This document shows positions 26,572-35,806 of a stretch of 64,000 bases of DNA, one piece after another (position 1 is the first letter of the stretch; every line of letters begins with the position of its first letter). The notes under the pieces are model-generated. The model worked only from the letters and a program-made list of their open reading frames with translations. It made no database searches and had not been told where the DNA came from. The position numbers and the translations under genes are program-made. This stretch comes from Desulfosporosinus orientis DSM 765 (GTDB lineage: Bacteria > Bacillota > Desulfitobacteriia > Desulfitobacteriales > Desulfitobacteriaceae): the NCBI RefSeq assembly GCF_000235605.1, contig NC_016584.1, forward strand, positions 2,220,001-2,284,000, in the 5' to 3' direction.

Positions 26572-27444
26572 TTAGCGGAGATTTTCAGGTGAGTTCTTTC
26601 TAATCAAATAAAAAAGAGCGTTCAGGAAAATCAGGAATATCATCAGGACAAACCCTGCGGAAAAGAGGGCATGGTAATGCAGGCTTCCCAGTCCTGCAGT
26701 CCCTATTTCCAAAGCGATCAGTGCGGGAATGGTTTCGCCTTTCCCGAGGAGTCGGGGAAGAATAGGTGAATTGCCGATGACCATCATTACAGCCATAGTT
26801 TCTCCCATAGCCCTGGAAAAGGCTAAGATCATGGCGGTTAATATGGCGCCCTTGGCTTGGGGCAGGATTAATGTTCTCAACATATAGCTCTTGGAAACAC
26901 CTAAGGCTAGAGAGGTTTCCTTATATTTCCTGTAGGATTTTTCCATGGTTTCGGCGGCGGTGGGAACGATGTAGGGTAAAACCATGACGGCCAGAACAAT
27001 TCCTCCGCTAAGGATGGATTCACCGGCGGCCAGGAGGAGCCTATTCTCAAGGAATTTCACGACAACCAAGAGACCGATGAAGCCATAAATAACGGAGGGG
27101 ATTCCCGCCAGCACTCCTAAGACGGAAGTGCAAAAGCTCTTGAGGCGTTCATTTTCAAGAGCCGCTAATTCCAAGGCACAGCCGATACCTATGGGCATAG
27201 AGATTAGGATGGCAACGATAGAGACATAAATTGTTCCTAAAATCATGGGCAGAATACCGACTTTGGGTTCAGAGGCCAAGGGATTCCAGCTGATTCCGCT
27301 GATAAAGTCCAAGAAATTGACTTCCTGGAAAATCTGCAGGCTTTCCCGGGCAATAAAAATAATTACCAGGAAAAGCAGAGTTGCAGAGAAAGCCGTAAAG
27401 AGCCTGCTCAAAAAGCTGAATAGTTTTTCCAATGTCTGATTCAT
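26572..27444 (-). CDS. pstC: Phosphate ABC transporter permease PstC
   Basis: Partner permease of PstA with six helices and the EAA loop KYKETSLALGVSKSYMLRTL, followed by ILAFSRAMGETMAVMMVIGN, a PstC hallmark. I place the start at MNQTLEKLF (27444), behind ACGGGGTG, rather than at the longer frame beginning 27492, whose first 16 residues look non-coding. It is expressed downstream of a terminator that follows pstS. Confidence 0.92.
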   Translation of the reverse strand: MNQTLEKLFSFLSRLFTAFSATLLFLVIIFIARESLQIFQEVNFLDFISGISWNPLASEPKVGILPMILGTIYVSIVAILISMPIGIGCALELAALENERLKSFCTSVLGVLAGIPSVIYGFIGLLVVVKFLENRLLLAAGESILSGGIVLAVMVLPYIVPTAAETMEKSYRKYKETSLALGVSKSYMLRTLILPQAKGAILTAMILAFSRAMGETMAVMMVIGNSPILPRLLGKGETIPALIALEIGTAGLGSLHYHALFSAGFVLMIFLIFLNALFYLIRKNSPENLR

Positions 27445-27556
27445 AAAACACCCCGTCTGATTAGAAAACTTGGCTGGCGCCCACGAAAACACTGTTTTCG
27501 CACGGATTACTCTTCTTGCAGTATGTAACGAAAAGTTATACTTTCTGATTAGTATA

Positions 27557-27590
27557 AAAAATTCAGAGGCTACGTGGCCTCTGAATTTTT
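27557..27590 (-). terminator. Perfect 14-bp terminator/attenuator between pstS and pstC
   Basis: The arms at 27557-27570 and 27577-27590 are fully complementary (core CAGAGGC/GCCTCTG) with a 6-nt loop and an A run/T run on each side. Reading pstS to pstC on the minus strand, it would stop part of the transcripts, which would give more binding protein than permease. Confidence 0.88.
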
Positions 27591-27607
27591 GCTAACCCTA
27601 TTGGCTG

Positions 27608-28522
27608 TTATTTATTGGGGACAAAGCCCAATTTCTCGATGACATCCATTCCCTCCCCGGAAACAACATAATCCATGAAGGCTTTTTCTTGAGGCAGCAT
27701 AGTTCCTTTTTTAAGGACAATCAGAGGTCTGGATATTTTGTAGGTACCATTTAAGATATTTTCCGCAGACGGCTCTATCCCGTCAACTTTAAAAGGCGTC
27801 AGTTTTCCTTTGTTTTGATTAACCATGCCATAGGAAGCGTAGCCTATAGCATTTTCATTTTCCATGATTTTAGTAACCAAGGCTCCCATAGAAGGGGCTT
27901 GGATGACATCAGCCCGGACCTGGGTGTCTCCCATAATCGCTTTTTGGAAAACCTCGTGGGCTCCGCCCCCGATATCCCGGGTGACGACCACAATTTCCGC
28001 TGCCGGCAAGGAAGAATCCACATCGTGCCAAGTTTTAAATTCCCCGGAGAATATTTTTTTGATTTCGTCGCTGGTCAGGGAGTCTTTTAATTTAGTCAGA
28101 TTGTTCTTAGGGTTCACGGAAATAGTTAAAGCATCCATGCCTAGCTTGAATTCCTGATAGCCTTCGATCTTGGCTTTTTCCTCAGCGGATACCTGCCTGG
28201 AAGCCATACCGAAGTCACTGACCCCATCAATCACGGATTTGACCCCGGCACTTGAACCCGCACCGGATACGTAGATGGCGATATCCTTTTTATCAAATTG
28301 GCTGTCAACTTTATCCCAAGTTCCGTAGTGCTCATTAAAATTCGTGGATAACTGGGATAGGACGGGTGCTAAGGTTGTTGAGCCGTAAAATTTCATTTCT
28401 GATTTGAATTGGTCTTTGCCGTCCTCGGCAGGCTTTGCAGCTCCTGTTGAGTTGGAACACCCCACTAAACTTAAGGCCAGAGAAACCATCAAAAGGATTG
28501 CGGGTAATAGGTTTTTCTTCAT
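27608..28522 (-). CDS. pstS: Phosphate-binding lipoprotein PstS
   Basis: Extracellular phosphate receptor anchored by lipobox LSLVGC. Phosphate-contacting segments are visible: GSTTLAPVL, SGAGSSAGVKSV and TRDIGGGAHEVF, the last replacing the more common R-x-x-G-S-G-T. 304 residues is normal. AAGGGGGAC precedes ATG 28522. It is the first gene of pstSCAB, and its promoter must lie in the 28.53-28.8 kb gap, divergent from selC. No convincing Pho box was found by eye. Confidence 0.93.
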   Translation of the reverse strand: MKKNLLPAILLMVSLALSLVGCSNSTGAAKPAEDGKDQFKSEMKFYGSTTLAPVLSQLSTNFNEHYGTWDKVDSQFDKKDIAIYVSGAGSSAGVKSVIDGVSDFGMASRQVSAEEKAKIEGYQEFKLGMDALTISVNPKNNLTKLKDSLTSDEIKKIFSGEFKTWHDVDSSLPAAEIVVVTRDIGGGAHEVFQKAIMGDTQVRADVIQAPSMGALVTKIMENENAIGYASYGMVNQNKGKLTPFKVDGIEPSAENILNGTYKISRPLIVLKKGTMLPQEKAFMDYVVSGEGMDVIEKLGFVPNK

Positions 28523-28811
28523 TTTTGTCCCCCTTATTCTAACTGCTTATCCATATAATTCATCTGAAGGAATTATATGATTGATGTTTGAATATGTACA
28601 ATATAATTTTTTAATGATGTAGTAAACTTATATTTTAATTATTTAAGATCCCAATATGGATTCTGAATGCAGGCAGGTTTGGAAATGATTACCTAATATA
28701 GATTAATAGAATACTTATAATTGTCGAAAACTATTAATATAGAACGAATATTTGCGTTTATACTAATAGACAATCGTAATAAAGTATGTACTAAAATATT
28801 TAAAAAAGCAT

Positions 28812-28841
28812 TTGTCAAGTAATTGTTTAAGGGGTTATAAT
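28812..28841 (+). promoter_or_regulatory. Sigma-A promoter for selC
   Basis: TTGTCA (28812-28817) and TATAAT (28836-28841) are separated by 18 bp, 37 nt before the tRNA's first base. The rest of the A/T-rich gap to pstS shows no gene. Confidence 0.7.
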
Positions 28842-28857
28842 GACTTCATCGATTGTT

Positions 28858-28871
28858 GATTGTAGACAATC
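28858..28871. promoter_or_regulatory. Putative GntR operator before selC
   Basis: GATTGT-AG-ACAATC is a perfect inverted repeat just downstream of the selC -10 box. It is nested inside a wider repeat, TCGATTGT (28849-28856) with ACAATCGA (28866-28873). The core TTGT-NN-ACAA matches the core of the palindrome at 43424-43445. Confidence 0.55.
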
Positions 28872-28877
28872 GACTAT

Positions 28878-28973
28878 GGAAGCAGAAAGGTAACTGGTGT
28901 GCCTACCGGTCTTCAAAACCGTGTTGCGGCATTGAGTGCCGTGGGTGGGTTCGATTCCCATATGCTTCCGCCA
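28878..28973 (+). tRNA. selC: tRNA-Sec (anticodon UCA)
   Basis: 96 nt including an encoded 3' CCA. GGAAGCA at the 5' end pairs with TGCTTCC at the 3' end, the discriminator is G, the anticodon loop CTTCAAA gives UCA between CGGT and ACCG, and a long variable arm is seen (GCGGCA/TGCCGT around TTGAG). The T arm GTGGG-TTCGATT-CCCAT is intact. The long variable arm, UCA anticodon and adjacent selB mark it as selenocysteine tRNA. The eighth acceptor pair expected in bacterial tRNA-Sec is a G/A mismatch. Confidence 0.95.
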
Positions 28974-28977
28974 ATAT

Positions 28978-29024
28978 GGCTCGGGTAAGCCGTGGTCTTA
29001 AATGAGGCGTATTGCTCGGGCCAC
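28978..29024 (+). other. Folded spacer between selC and selB
   Basis: GGCT-CGGGTA-AGCC (28978-28991) forms a small hairpin, and GTGG (28992-28995) can pair with CCAC (29021-29024). It may be a processing site for the tRNA or a leader that SelB recognises; nothing in the sequence decides this. Confidence 0.3.
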
Positions 29025-29068
29025 CAATTTTCGGGGTGACAATAACATCGTTGTGCGGGGTTGAAGAC

Positions 29069-30937
29069 ATGGAGAGTATTGTCATAGGAACCGCAGGCCA
29101 TATTGACCATGGAAAAACAATCTTGGTAAAAGCACTGACCGGGCGGGACACAGACACACTGGAAGAAGAAAAACGGCGAGGTATTACGATTAATCTGGGC
29201 TTTGCATATTTTACACTGCCATGCGGAAAAGTCGCCGGTATTGTGGATGTACCCGGGCATGAACGCTTTATAAAAAATATGCTGGCAGGTGCCAGCGGCA
29301 TTGATATTGCCATGGTGGTCATTGCCGCTAATGAAGGTGTAATGCCGCAGACAAAAGAACACATCGATATCCTAAGCTATCTGGATATCGAACGGAGCAT
29401 TGTTGTTTTGACAAAAATTGACATGGTAGATGAGGAGCTTAAGGAATTAGTTCTTGAAGACACTAAAGAGTATTTAAAGGATACCTTCCTGCGGGATGCA
29501 CCGCTGGTCGAGGTGGATTCACTTAGCGGCAAAGGGATTGACGTTTTGGTCGGCCACCTGGATGGTATGGCGGTACAGACGGACCGCCGCAGTGTGGAAA
29601 AGGACGCCAGAATGAGCGTAGACAGAGTGTTTTCTGTTAACGGATTTGGCACGGTAGCCACCGGAACCTTATCAGGTGGGAAATTACAGGTTGGCGATGA
29701 GGTAGCGATTTATCCGCAAGGGTTCCCGGCCAAGGTTCGCAATTTGCAAATACATGAGCAGAATGTGTGTGAGGCCCGTGCCGGACAACGCACGGCGATC
29801 AATCTGGCAGGTATCGCAACGACACAGGTAAGCCGTGGCTGTGTCATTGCCAAAAAAGATTCGGTCTTTGCGACAAAGGTGATGGATGTTCGTTTCAGCC
29901 TGAGCAGCGACGCGCATTTTACAGTTAAGAAAATGGATCGGCTGAAACTGTATATCGGTGCTCGTGAGCTGATTGTGAAAATTATCCCATTCGGTGTTAG
30001 GCAGGTGAGTGCAGGCCAGGAGGCGTATGGGCAGATCTTGTTTGAGCAGGAGGCGGTGGTGCGTAAGGGAGATCCTTTTGTTCTACGTACAATTTCGCCG
30101 GTCGAAACCATTGGCGGCGGCAAGGTAGTTGATCCGACTGCGCTGCGGTACCCCAAGGTAACACAGGAGATTTTGGACAACGTACGACTGAAGGATGCCG
30201 GCTCTGCACCTGATATGTTGGAGACCTTTGTGCGGGTGCATCCGCTGCTTACCAAAAATATGCTGACCAGGTTGGTATGTCTGGCATCGTTTGAGGAAAC
30301 ACTGCAGGAATTGCTGGCAGCCGGACGGCTGATCCGGCTGCAGGATCTCTTCATACATCCCGAAAGTGTTGGTGTGTTTCGTAAAGAAGTGATGGGTCTT
30401 TTGCAGAACTATCATCAGACCTACACATTGCGCAGGGGAATGTCCAAGGCAGAGCTGCAATCACGCCAGACTTTCGCCGGAGGGGATAAAGAGTTTTCTT
30501 TGCTGCTCTCCCTTTTGGAATCCAGAAACGTGGTGAAAGTAGCCGACAATCTGGTGGCAATCGCTGATTTCAGCCCGCGGCTTTCGTCACGCCAGCAGGA
30601 AATTCGTGCGGAACTGGAGGGCCAGGTTCGTCAATGCGGCTATACCTTGCCAAGCCTGCCGGAGCTTGTGGGAAATTATGAAAAAAAACTGCAGGTGATG
30701 GAATTTTTGCTGAAGGATACGCTAATGGCGCTGGATGGGCAGTTTGTGATTGACCGGCAGCTATACCAGGCTTCCAGAGAGATCGCCAAAGAGCTCGCGG
30801 CCACACATGGGGTGATCAAGCTGTCGGATTTCCGCGACAGGCTGCAGACGAGCCGTAAATATGCGCTGTTGTTGTTGGAACGCTTCGATAAGGAGAAGCT
30901 GACAAAGCGCGCCGGCGAAGATCGTATTTTGTTGTAG
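29069..30937 (+). CDS. selB: Selenocysteine-specific elongation factor SelB
   Basis: GTPase that delivers Sec-tRNA-Sec to the ribosome at UGA codons marked by a SECIS hairpin. GTPase motifs: GHIDHGKT at residues 10-17, EEEKRRGITINLGFA (switch I), DVPGHE and TKIDMVD. The EF-Tu-like beta barrels follow, and the C-terminal third has winged-helix repeats (LSDFRDRLQTSRKYALLLLE) that bind SECIS RNA. ATG 29069 begins exactly at the conserved MESIVIGTAGHIDHGKT; the upstream frame to 29012 is non-homologous. It lies directly after selC and starts the island's protein genes. Confidence 0.97.
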   Translation: MESIVIGTAGHIDHGKTILVKALTGRDTDTLEEEKRRGITINLGFAYFTLPCGKVAGIVDVPGHERFIKNMLAGASGIDIAMVVIAANEGVMPQTKEHIDILSYLDIERSIVVLTKIDMVDEELKELVLEDTKEYLKDTFLRDAPLVEVDSLSGKGIDVLVGHLDGMAVQTDRRSVEKDARMSVDRVFSVNGFGTVATGTLSGGKLQVGDEVAIYPQGFPAKVRNLQIHEQNVCEARAGQRTAINLAGIATTQVSRGCVIAKKDSVFATKVMDVRFSLSSDAHFTVKKMDRLKLYIGARELIVKIIPFGVRQVSAGQEAYGQILFEQEAVVRKGDPFVLRTISPVETIGGGKVVDPTALRYPKVTQEILDNVRLKDAGSAPDMLETFVRVHPLLTKNMLTRLVCLASFEETLQELLAAGRLIRLQDLFIHPESVGVFRKEVMGLLQNYHQTYTLRRGMSKAELQSRQTFAGGDKEFSLLLSLLESRNVVKVADNLVAIADFSPRLSSRQQEIRAELEGQVRQCGYTLPSLPELVGNYEKKLQVMEFLLKDTLMALDGQFVIDRQLYQASREIAKELAATHGVIKLSDFRDRLQTSRKYALLLLERFDKEKLTKRAGEDRILL

Positions 30938-30985
30938 ATTTTATAGGCATAAACAAAACTATGAAAAGAATGGTGGAGAAACAGT

Positions 30986-31915
30986 ATGCAGGTTTATGAC
31001 GTTATTATTATCGGGGCAGGCCCGGCAGGCCTTTCCGCCGGCCTGTACGCAGGCAGGTCTCGACTAAAGACGCTGCTGATCGAAAAGCAGAAGGATGGCG
31101 GCCAGATTGTCATCACTTCGGAGATTGAAAACTATCCTGGGTGTTTAGACGAAGAGTCCGGCGCATCGCTGGTGGCGCGTATGACCAAACAGGTAGAAAA
31201 GTTCGGTGTGGAGCGCGCGCAGGATACCATCACGTGTGTGGATTTTTCCGGTGATGTCAAGGTTGTCAAGGGTTTGCACGGTGAATATCACTCTAAGACC
31301 ATTATTGTGGCGACCGGCGCATTCCCGCGCCCGATTGGGTGTCCGGGTGAGAAGGAGCTGATCGGCAAGGGTGTATCCTATTGTGCCACCTGTGATGCCA
31401 ATTTCTTCGAGGATATGGATATATATGTGGTTGGCGGCGGCGATACCGCTGTAGAAGAAGCCCTATATCTTGCAAAATTTGGGCGCAAAGTTACGATCAT
31501 CCATCGCCGTGATGAACTGCGTGCAGCAAAATCCATTCAGGAAAAGGCCTTTGACAACCCGAAGATTGAATTTATGTGGGATACCGTTGTAGAGGAGCTG
31601 AAGGGCGAAGGCCTGTTGGAGAGCATGGTGGTCAAAAATATTAAGACCGGCGAATTGACCGAAGTGTTTGCTAATGAAGAAGATGGTACCTTTGGTGTGT
31701 TTGGCTTTGTTGGGTTCCTGCCGCAGTCGTCTATATTTGAGGGCGTACTGGAAATGGAAAACGGTTATATCAAAACTGATGAAGAGATGCGTACAAATGT
31801 ACCTGGCGTATTTGCAGTGGGAGATATCCGCATCAAAACACTGCGTCAAGTAGTCACCGCGGCAGCGGACGGAGCGATTGCTGCCATGACGGTTGAAAAA
31901 TATCTAGAGCATTAA
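30986..31915 (+). CDS. trxB: Thioredoxin reductase TrxB of the reductase cluster
   Basis: NADPH-dependent FAD enzyme of 309 residues. [15 protein letters not shown] (FAD), redox Cys133-Ala-Thr-Cys136, [13 protein letters not shown] (NAD(P)) and GVFAVGDI are all in place. It feeds electrons to TrxA, which re-reduces component A (GrdA) after each catalytic cycle. GGTGGAG precedes the ATG. Located between selB and trxA, as in other grd clusters. Confidence 0.95.
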   Translation: MQVYDVIIIGAGPAGLSAGLYAGRSRLKTLLIEKQKDGGQIVITSEIENYPGCLDEESGASLVARMTKQVEKFGVERAQDTITCVDFSGDVKVVKGLHGEYHSKTIIVATGAFPRPIGCPGEKELIGKGVSYCATCDANFFEDMDIYVVGGGDTAVEEALYLAKFGRKVTIIHRRDELRAAKSIQEKAFDNPKIEFMWDTVVEELKGEGLLESMVVKNIKTGELTEVFANEEDGTFGVFGFVGFLPQSSIFEGVLEMENGYIKTDEEMRTNVPGVFAVGDIRIKTLRQVVTAAADGAIAAMTVEKYLEH

Positions 31916-31973
31916 CCACACAAATGTCTTAAATATTGTTAAGAATAAAGTTAAAAGAAAAGGAGAGAACGAC

Positions 31974-32291
31974 ATGCTGTTATTGGACAAGGGATCCTTT
32001 GAAGCCGAAGTTTTGAAGGCGGAGGGCACTGTACTGGTCGATTATTTCGGTGACGGTTGTGAGCCCTGCAAGGCTCTGCTGCCGCATATTGAGGGCTTCA
32101 GCGAAAAGTATGGCGACAAGATCAAGTTCACGAAACTAAACACCACCGCTGCGCGCCGTTTAGCGATCAGCCAGAAGATTCTGGGCCTGCCTGTTATTGC
32201 GATTTACAAGGGCGGGGAAAAGGTGGAAGAGCTTGTTAAGGACGATGCAACTCCCGAAAATATTGAGGCCATGATTCAAAAGTATATTTAG
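31974..32291 (+). CDS. trxA: Thioredoxin of the glycine/betaine reductase cluster
   Basis: 105 residues with an unusual active site, Cys29-Glu-Pro-Cys32 in [13 protein letters not shown], a type I associate with thioredoxins of grd operons rather than the CGPC housekeeping form. The cis-Pro loop is [18 protein letters not shown] precedes the ATG. It should carry electrons from TrxB to the selenoprotein GrdA. Confidence 0.93.
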   Translation: MLLLDKGSFEAEVLKAEGTVLVDYFGDGCEPCKALLPHIEGFSEKYGDKIKFTKLNTTAARRLAISQKILGLPVIAIYKGGEKVEELVKDDATPENIEAMIQKYI

Positions 32292-32369
32292 TGCATGTAG
32301 CGGTACTTTGCCGCTGGGCACTGATTATAAAATTCTACAAGTGAAAAATTCTACAAGGAGGAAGAAAAC

Positions 32370-32837
32370 GTGTTGCTGAAAGACAAGAAAGTCATAATCA
32401 TTGGCGACAGGGATGGCATACCGGGACCGGCAATTGCAGCTTGCTGCACAACAGCCGGCGCAGATGTTGTATTCTCATCGACAGAATGCTTCGTCTGAAC
32501 CGCGGCGGGAGCCATGGATCTGGAGAATCAAAAGCGGGTGAAAGAGTTTACGGAAGAATTCGGTGCTGAGAATATTGTTATTGTTCTCGGGGCAGCCGAA
32601 GGTGAAGCAGCCGGACTGGCAGCTGAAACCGTAACTGCAGGTGACCCGACTTTTGCAGGTCCATTGGCTGGAGTCCAGTTAGGACTAAGTGTATACCATG
32701 TCTGTGAGCCAGAGATTAAAGAAGAAGTCGATGCACAGGTGTATGAAGAGCAGATCAGTATGATGGAGATGGTGTTGGACATTGATGAAATCATCAAGGA
32801 AATGACATCGATCCGTGAGCAATATTGTAAATACTAA
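32370..32837 (+). CDS. grdA: Glycine/sarcosine/betaine reductase component A, selenoprotein (in-frame UGA = Sec43)
   Basis: Small carrier that accepts a carboxymethyl group on selenium and passes it to component C. The gene runs 155 codons through a TGA at 32496-32498, giving ECFV[14 protein letters not shown], the diagnostic GrdA active site. Both sides of the TGA are conserved: [17 protein letters not shown] before, [20 protein letters not shown] after. GTG at 32370 (or TTG 32373) follows AAGGAGGAAG. GGC-GGGA-GCC (32504-32513) lies just beyond the UGA and may be part of the SECIS apical stem. A plain ORF caller would report only the downstream fragment starting at 32514. Confidence 0.95.
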
Positions 32838-33072
32838 TTGGTAAGGGATGATGGCAAAGGAAGGAACCAGTATATCGGTTTACTTTCGTGTCATCGCCCC
32901 TTTGTATATCAAAAAGGCCTCTAAAAGCAATGCACATCCGCCGCAAGTGTGGTGCGATGGATTGGTATCGTAGTCAATCGCACGCCTTTGGCGTGCTGGC
33001 AGACTTCGCTTTCTGCTTCGAAATGATTTTATGATTGGACTGACTATATTGCCAGAGGAAAGGGTGTTTCAA
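32838..33072 (+). other. Structured GC-rich leader before grdC
   Basis: The 235-nt gap contains a perfect hairpin GCACGCC-TTT-GGCGTGC (32980-32996) and a second, GCAGA...TCTGC (32999-33016), plus partly complementary GCAC/GTGC stretches at 32930-32955. No T tail follows. I do not recognise a known riboswitch. It may control the step from the grdA transcript to grdCD. Confidence 0.4.
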
Positions 33073-34605
33073 TTGTACAGCGTGGTAAAAGGCGCGAGCT
33101 ACTTTCTTGCCCACGCGCCAAATATGGTTGTGCACAATGGTACAACACAAACGACACAGCGCAAAGTGGATCCAAATGCTGAATACTTGACACAGCTGGA
33201 AAAAAGCCTGCGCAGCTACGAGGATTGTGTAGCTTATCTGCCAAATCAGGTATACATCGGCAACATGACCCCTGAAGAGCTCGAGGGTTATGCCTTACCG
33301 TGGTATGAGCAGAAGGCCTCGGGGGCACAACGCAAGGGGAAATACGGGGAAATCATGCCGGAAGATGAATTTATTGGTATGATGAAGATTTGCGATGTGT
33401 TTGACCTGGTCAAGCTTGAGGCCGGTTTCTCTGCCTCCGTGAAGGACAAGCTGGGGCAACATGCTCTGATCGATGCATCTCAGCTTCAGGTGTTCGATAA
33501 GCACAGCGAGGAGGCGGAATTGCGTGAACTGGTTGACAAACATCACGCTGAACCGATCTTTTACATGGGTAAGATGGTAGGCTGCATAAAGGCTGCCCAC
33601 GACATCGACGATTCTCTGTCAGCGCATGTTATGTTTGAAAATATTGTATCCAAGGCGTCTTGTGTCTTGTCTATCCTGCATCTGATGGATAAAACAGATG
33701 TTCCCAAGGACGAGATTGCCTATGTTGTCGAATGCTCGGAAGAGGCGTGCGGCGATATGAACCAGCGCGGCGGCGGTAACTTTGCAAAAGCTGCTGCTGA
33801 AATCGCTGGCCTTACTAACGCAACGGGCTGTGATGTACGCGGCTTTTGCGCAGGACCAACGCATGCACTTTTACAAGCATCATCCCTCGTAAAAGCCGGC
33901 TTGTTTAAATATGTAATTGTTGCAGCTGGCGGCTCGACTGCGAAGCTGGGTATGAACGGCAAAGACCACGTGAAAAAAGGTTTGCCGGTATTGGAGGACT
34001 GTGTGGCCGGGTTTGCCGTACTTGTCGGTGAAAACGACGGGATCAGCCCGGAAATCAACACGGATATCCTTGGCAAGCATACGGTGGGCACCGGTTCGTC
34101 ACCGCAGGCTGTAATCTCCTCGCTGACAGCAACCGCGCTTGAAAAAGCCGGACTCAAGCTGACGGATGTCGACAAGTATTCTGTGGAGATGCAGAATCCG
34201 GATATAACAAAGCCAGCGGGAGCAGGCAATGTACCGGAAGCAAACTACAAGATGATCGGTGCGCTCGCTGCTATGCGCGGTGATATTCAAAAAGCGGAGC
34301 TTACCAGTTTCGTTAAAAATCATGGTATGGTCGGCTGGGCGCCGACACAGGGGCATATTCCTTCCGGTGTGCCGTATATGGGCTTTGCTAGGCAGGATAT
34401 CTTGGACGGCAAAATCAGCCGGGCTATGTTTATCGGCAAGGGGAGCCTGTTCCTCGGCCGTATGACAAACCTGTTTGACGGCGTATCCTTCGTTTTACAG
34501 CAAAACAGCGGGAAGGGCCAGTCGGAAGCAGTTTCGGAAGAAACGGTGAAGAAGCTGATCGCGCAGTCGCTCAGAGAATTTGCTGGCCACCTGCTGCAGG
34601 AATAG
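33073..34605 (+). CDS. grdC: Reductase component C, beta subunit GrdC
   Basis: With GrdD it releases acetyl phosphate from the Se-carboxymethyl group on GrdA, the energy-conserving step. The chain is about 510 residues and its central part (YVVECSEEACGDMNQRGGGN, ATGCDVRGFCAGPTHAL, VAAGGSTAKLG) is the thiolase/FabH-like fold of GrdC. I start at TTG 33073, giving LYSVVKGASYFLAHAPNMV, because AGAGGAAAGGG lies about 9 nt upstream; a frame from ATG 33031 adds 14 unlikely residues. It ends just before grdD. Confidence 0.93.
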   Translation: MYSVVKGASYFLAHAPNMVVHNGTTQTTQRKVDPNAEYLTQLEKSLRSYEDCVAYLPNQVYIGNMTPEELEGYALPWYEQKASGAQRKGKYGEIMPEDEFIGMMKICDVFDLVKLEAGFSASVKDKLGQHALIDASQLQVFDKHSEEAELRELVDKHHAEPIFYMGKMVGCIKAAHDIDDSLSAHVMFENIVSKASCVLSILHLMDKTDVPKDEIAYVVECSEEACGDMNQRGGGNFAKAAAEIAGLTNATGCDVRGFCAGPTHALLQASSLVKAGLFKYVIVAAGGSTAKLGMNGKDHVKKGLPVLEDCVAGFAVLVGENDGISPEINTDILGKHTVGTGSSPQAVISSLTATALEKAGLKLTDVDKYSVEMQNPDITKPAGAGNVPEANYKMIGALAAMRGDIQKAELTSFVKNHGMVGWAPTQGHIPSGVPYMGFARQDILDGKISRAMFIGKGSLFLGRMTNLFDGVSFVLQQNSGKGQSEAVSEETVKKLIAQSLREFAGHLLQE

Positions 34606-34618
34606 GGGGGAGCTAAGT

Positions 34619-35782
34619 TTGAGCAATATGATCAACAAGACCATCTCTGATGTATTCCTGCAAATGGCGGATATCTTGGAAAACGGTGCGTCCATGCAGC
34701 GTGTGCCTATTGCCGTAACGGCGATGGGCAGTGAGCACGGCGAGGATATGATTTACCAGGCAGCCAAAGAGGCTGCTGACCAGGGGCTTCTCGTAAAGCT
34801 GATCGGCAGCCGGCCCTTTGACTACCCCGGTGTGGAGGTCGTATCCGTCTCTAGCAGCGAGGAGGGCCATAAGCGCCTCGAAAACCTGCTCGACAGCGGT
34901 GAAGCCCTGGGCGGCGTAACTATGCATTACCCTTTTCCAATCGGTGTTTCCACCATTGGCCGTGTAATTACGCCGGCGAACGGAAAGGAAATGTTTATTG
35001 CAACAACGACCGGCACAACTGCTCTTGATCGCGTGGAGGGCATGGTGCGCAACGCAATCTATGGAATTGTCACAGCCAAAGCCTGCGGCATTCAAAATCC
35101 TACGGTTGGCATCCTGAATGTGGACGGCGCCAGACAGGCAGAGATCGCCTTGCAGAAATTGCAGGCGGCGGGTTACCCGATGACATTTGCACAGTCTGGG
35201 CGCAGCGACGGCGGTGCGGTGATGCGCGGCAATGACCTGCTGGCGGCTACCTGCGATGTGATGGTGACGGACCCGCTGACCGGCAACCTGCTGATGAAGC
35301 TGTTGTCCGCCTATACTACCGGCGGCAACTACGAATCCCTGGGGTATGGCTACGGGCCTGGCCTGGGAGAAGGCTTTGACAAGCTGATTTTGATTATCTC
35401 GCGGGCATCCGGCATGCCGGTTGCGAGGGGCGCAATGGTGTTTGCCGCACAGCTTGTAAAGGGCGGCTATCAAAAGATTTTCGCTCAGGAGTTGGCCGCA
35501 GCAAAAAAAGCGGGCCTGGAAAACCTTTTGGCCAGCCTGCAAAAGGAGAAAAAGGGTGCGGAAGAACCACAGGAAATAAAGGCACCGCCGAAGGTTGTCG
35601 TCACAGAGGAGATCATGGGGATTGAAATCCTCGATCTTGAGGACGCCGTTCATCAGCTCTGGTTTGCGGGCATTTATGCCGAAAGCGGCATGGGCTGCAC
35701 CGGGCCGGTGGTGCTGGTCGCGGAGGAACAATCGGAACAGGCGCGAAGGATTTTGGCTGACAAGGGCTATATCGGCGCGTAA
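34619..35782 (+). CDS. grdD: Reductase component C, alpha subunit GrdD
   Basis: Partner of GrdC in acetyl phosphate formation, with a PlsX/phosphotransacylase-like fold (VTAMGSEHGEDMIYQAAKEA, SGRSDGGAVMRGNDLLAAT, TDPLTGNLLMKLLSAY). TTG 34619 follows AGGGGGGAG; the in-frame ATG at 34628 is an alternative. The C-terminus ends with ESGMGCTGPVVLV, which carries a conserved cysteine. 387 residues. It is followed 24 nt later by selA. Confidence 0.93.
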   Translation: MSNMINKTISDVFLQMADILENGASMQRVPIAVTAMGSEHGEDMIYQAAKEAADQGLLVKLIGSRPFDYPGVEVVSVSSSEEGHKRLENLLDSGEALGGVTMHYPFPIGVSTIGRVITPANGKEMFIATTTGTTALDRVEGMVRNAIYGIVTAKACGIQNPTVGILNVDGARQAEIALQKLQAAGYPMTFAQSGRSDGGAVMRGNDLLAATCDVMVTDPLTGNLLMKLLSAYTTGGNYESLGYGYGPGLGEGFDKLILIISRASGMPVARGAMVFAAQLVKGGYQKIFAQELAAAKKAGLENLLASLQKEKKGAEEPQEIKAPPKVVVTEEIMGIEILDLEDAVHQLWFAGIYAESGMGCTGPVVLVAEEQSEQARRILADKGYIGA

Positions 35783-35806
35783 CTCATGAAATCTGGAGGC
35801 TATGCT

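Noticed and set aside
28903-29364. Minus-strand open frames over selC and the start of selB
   Set aside because: They lie opposite the tRNA and the SelB G domain and have no ribosome site or family pattern.
32941-33016. Glycine riboswitch before grdC
   Set aside because: The conserved aptamer segments are not seen; only simple hairpins are present.
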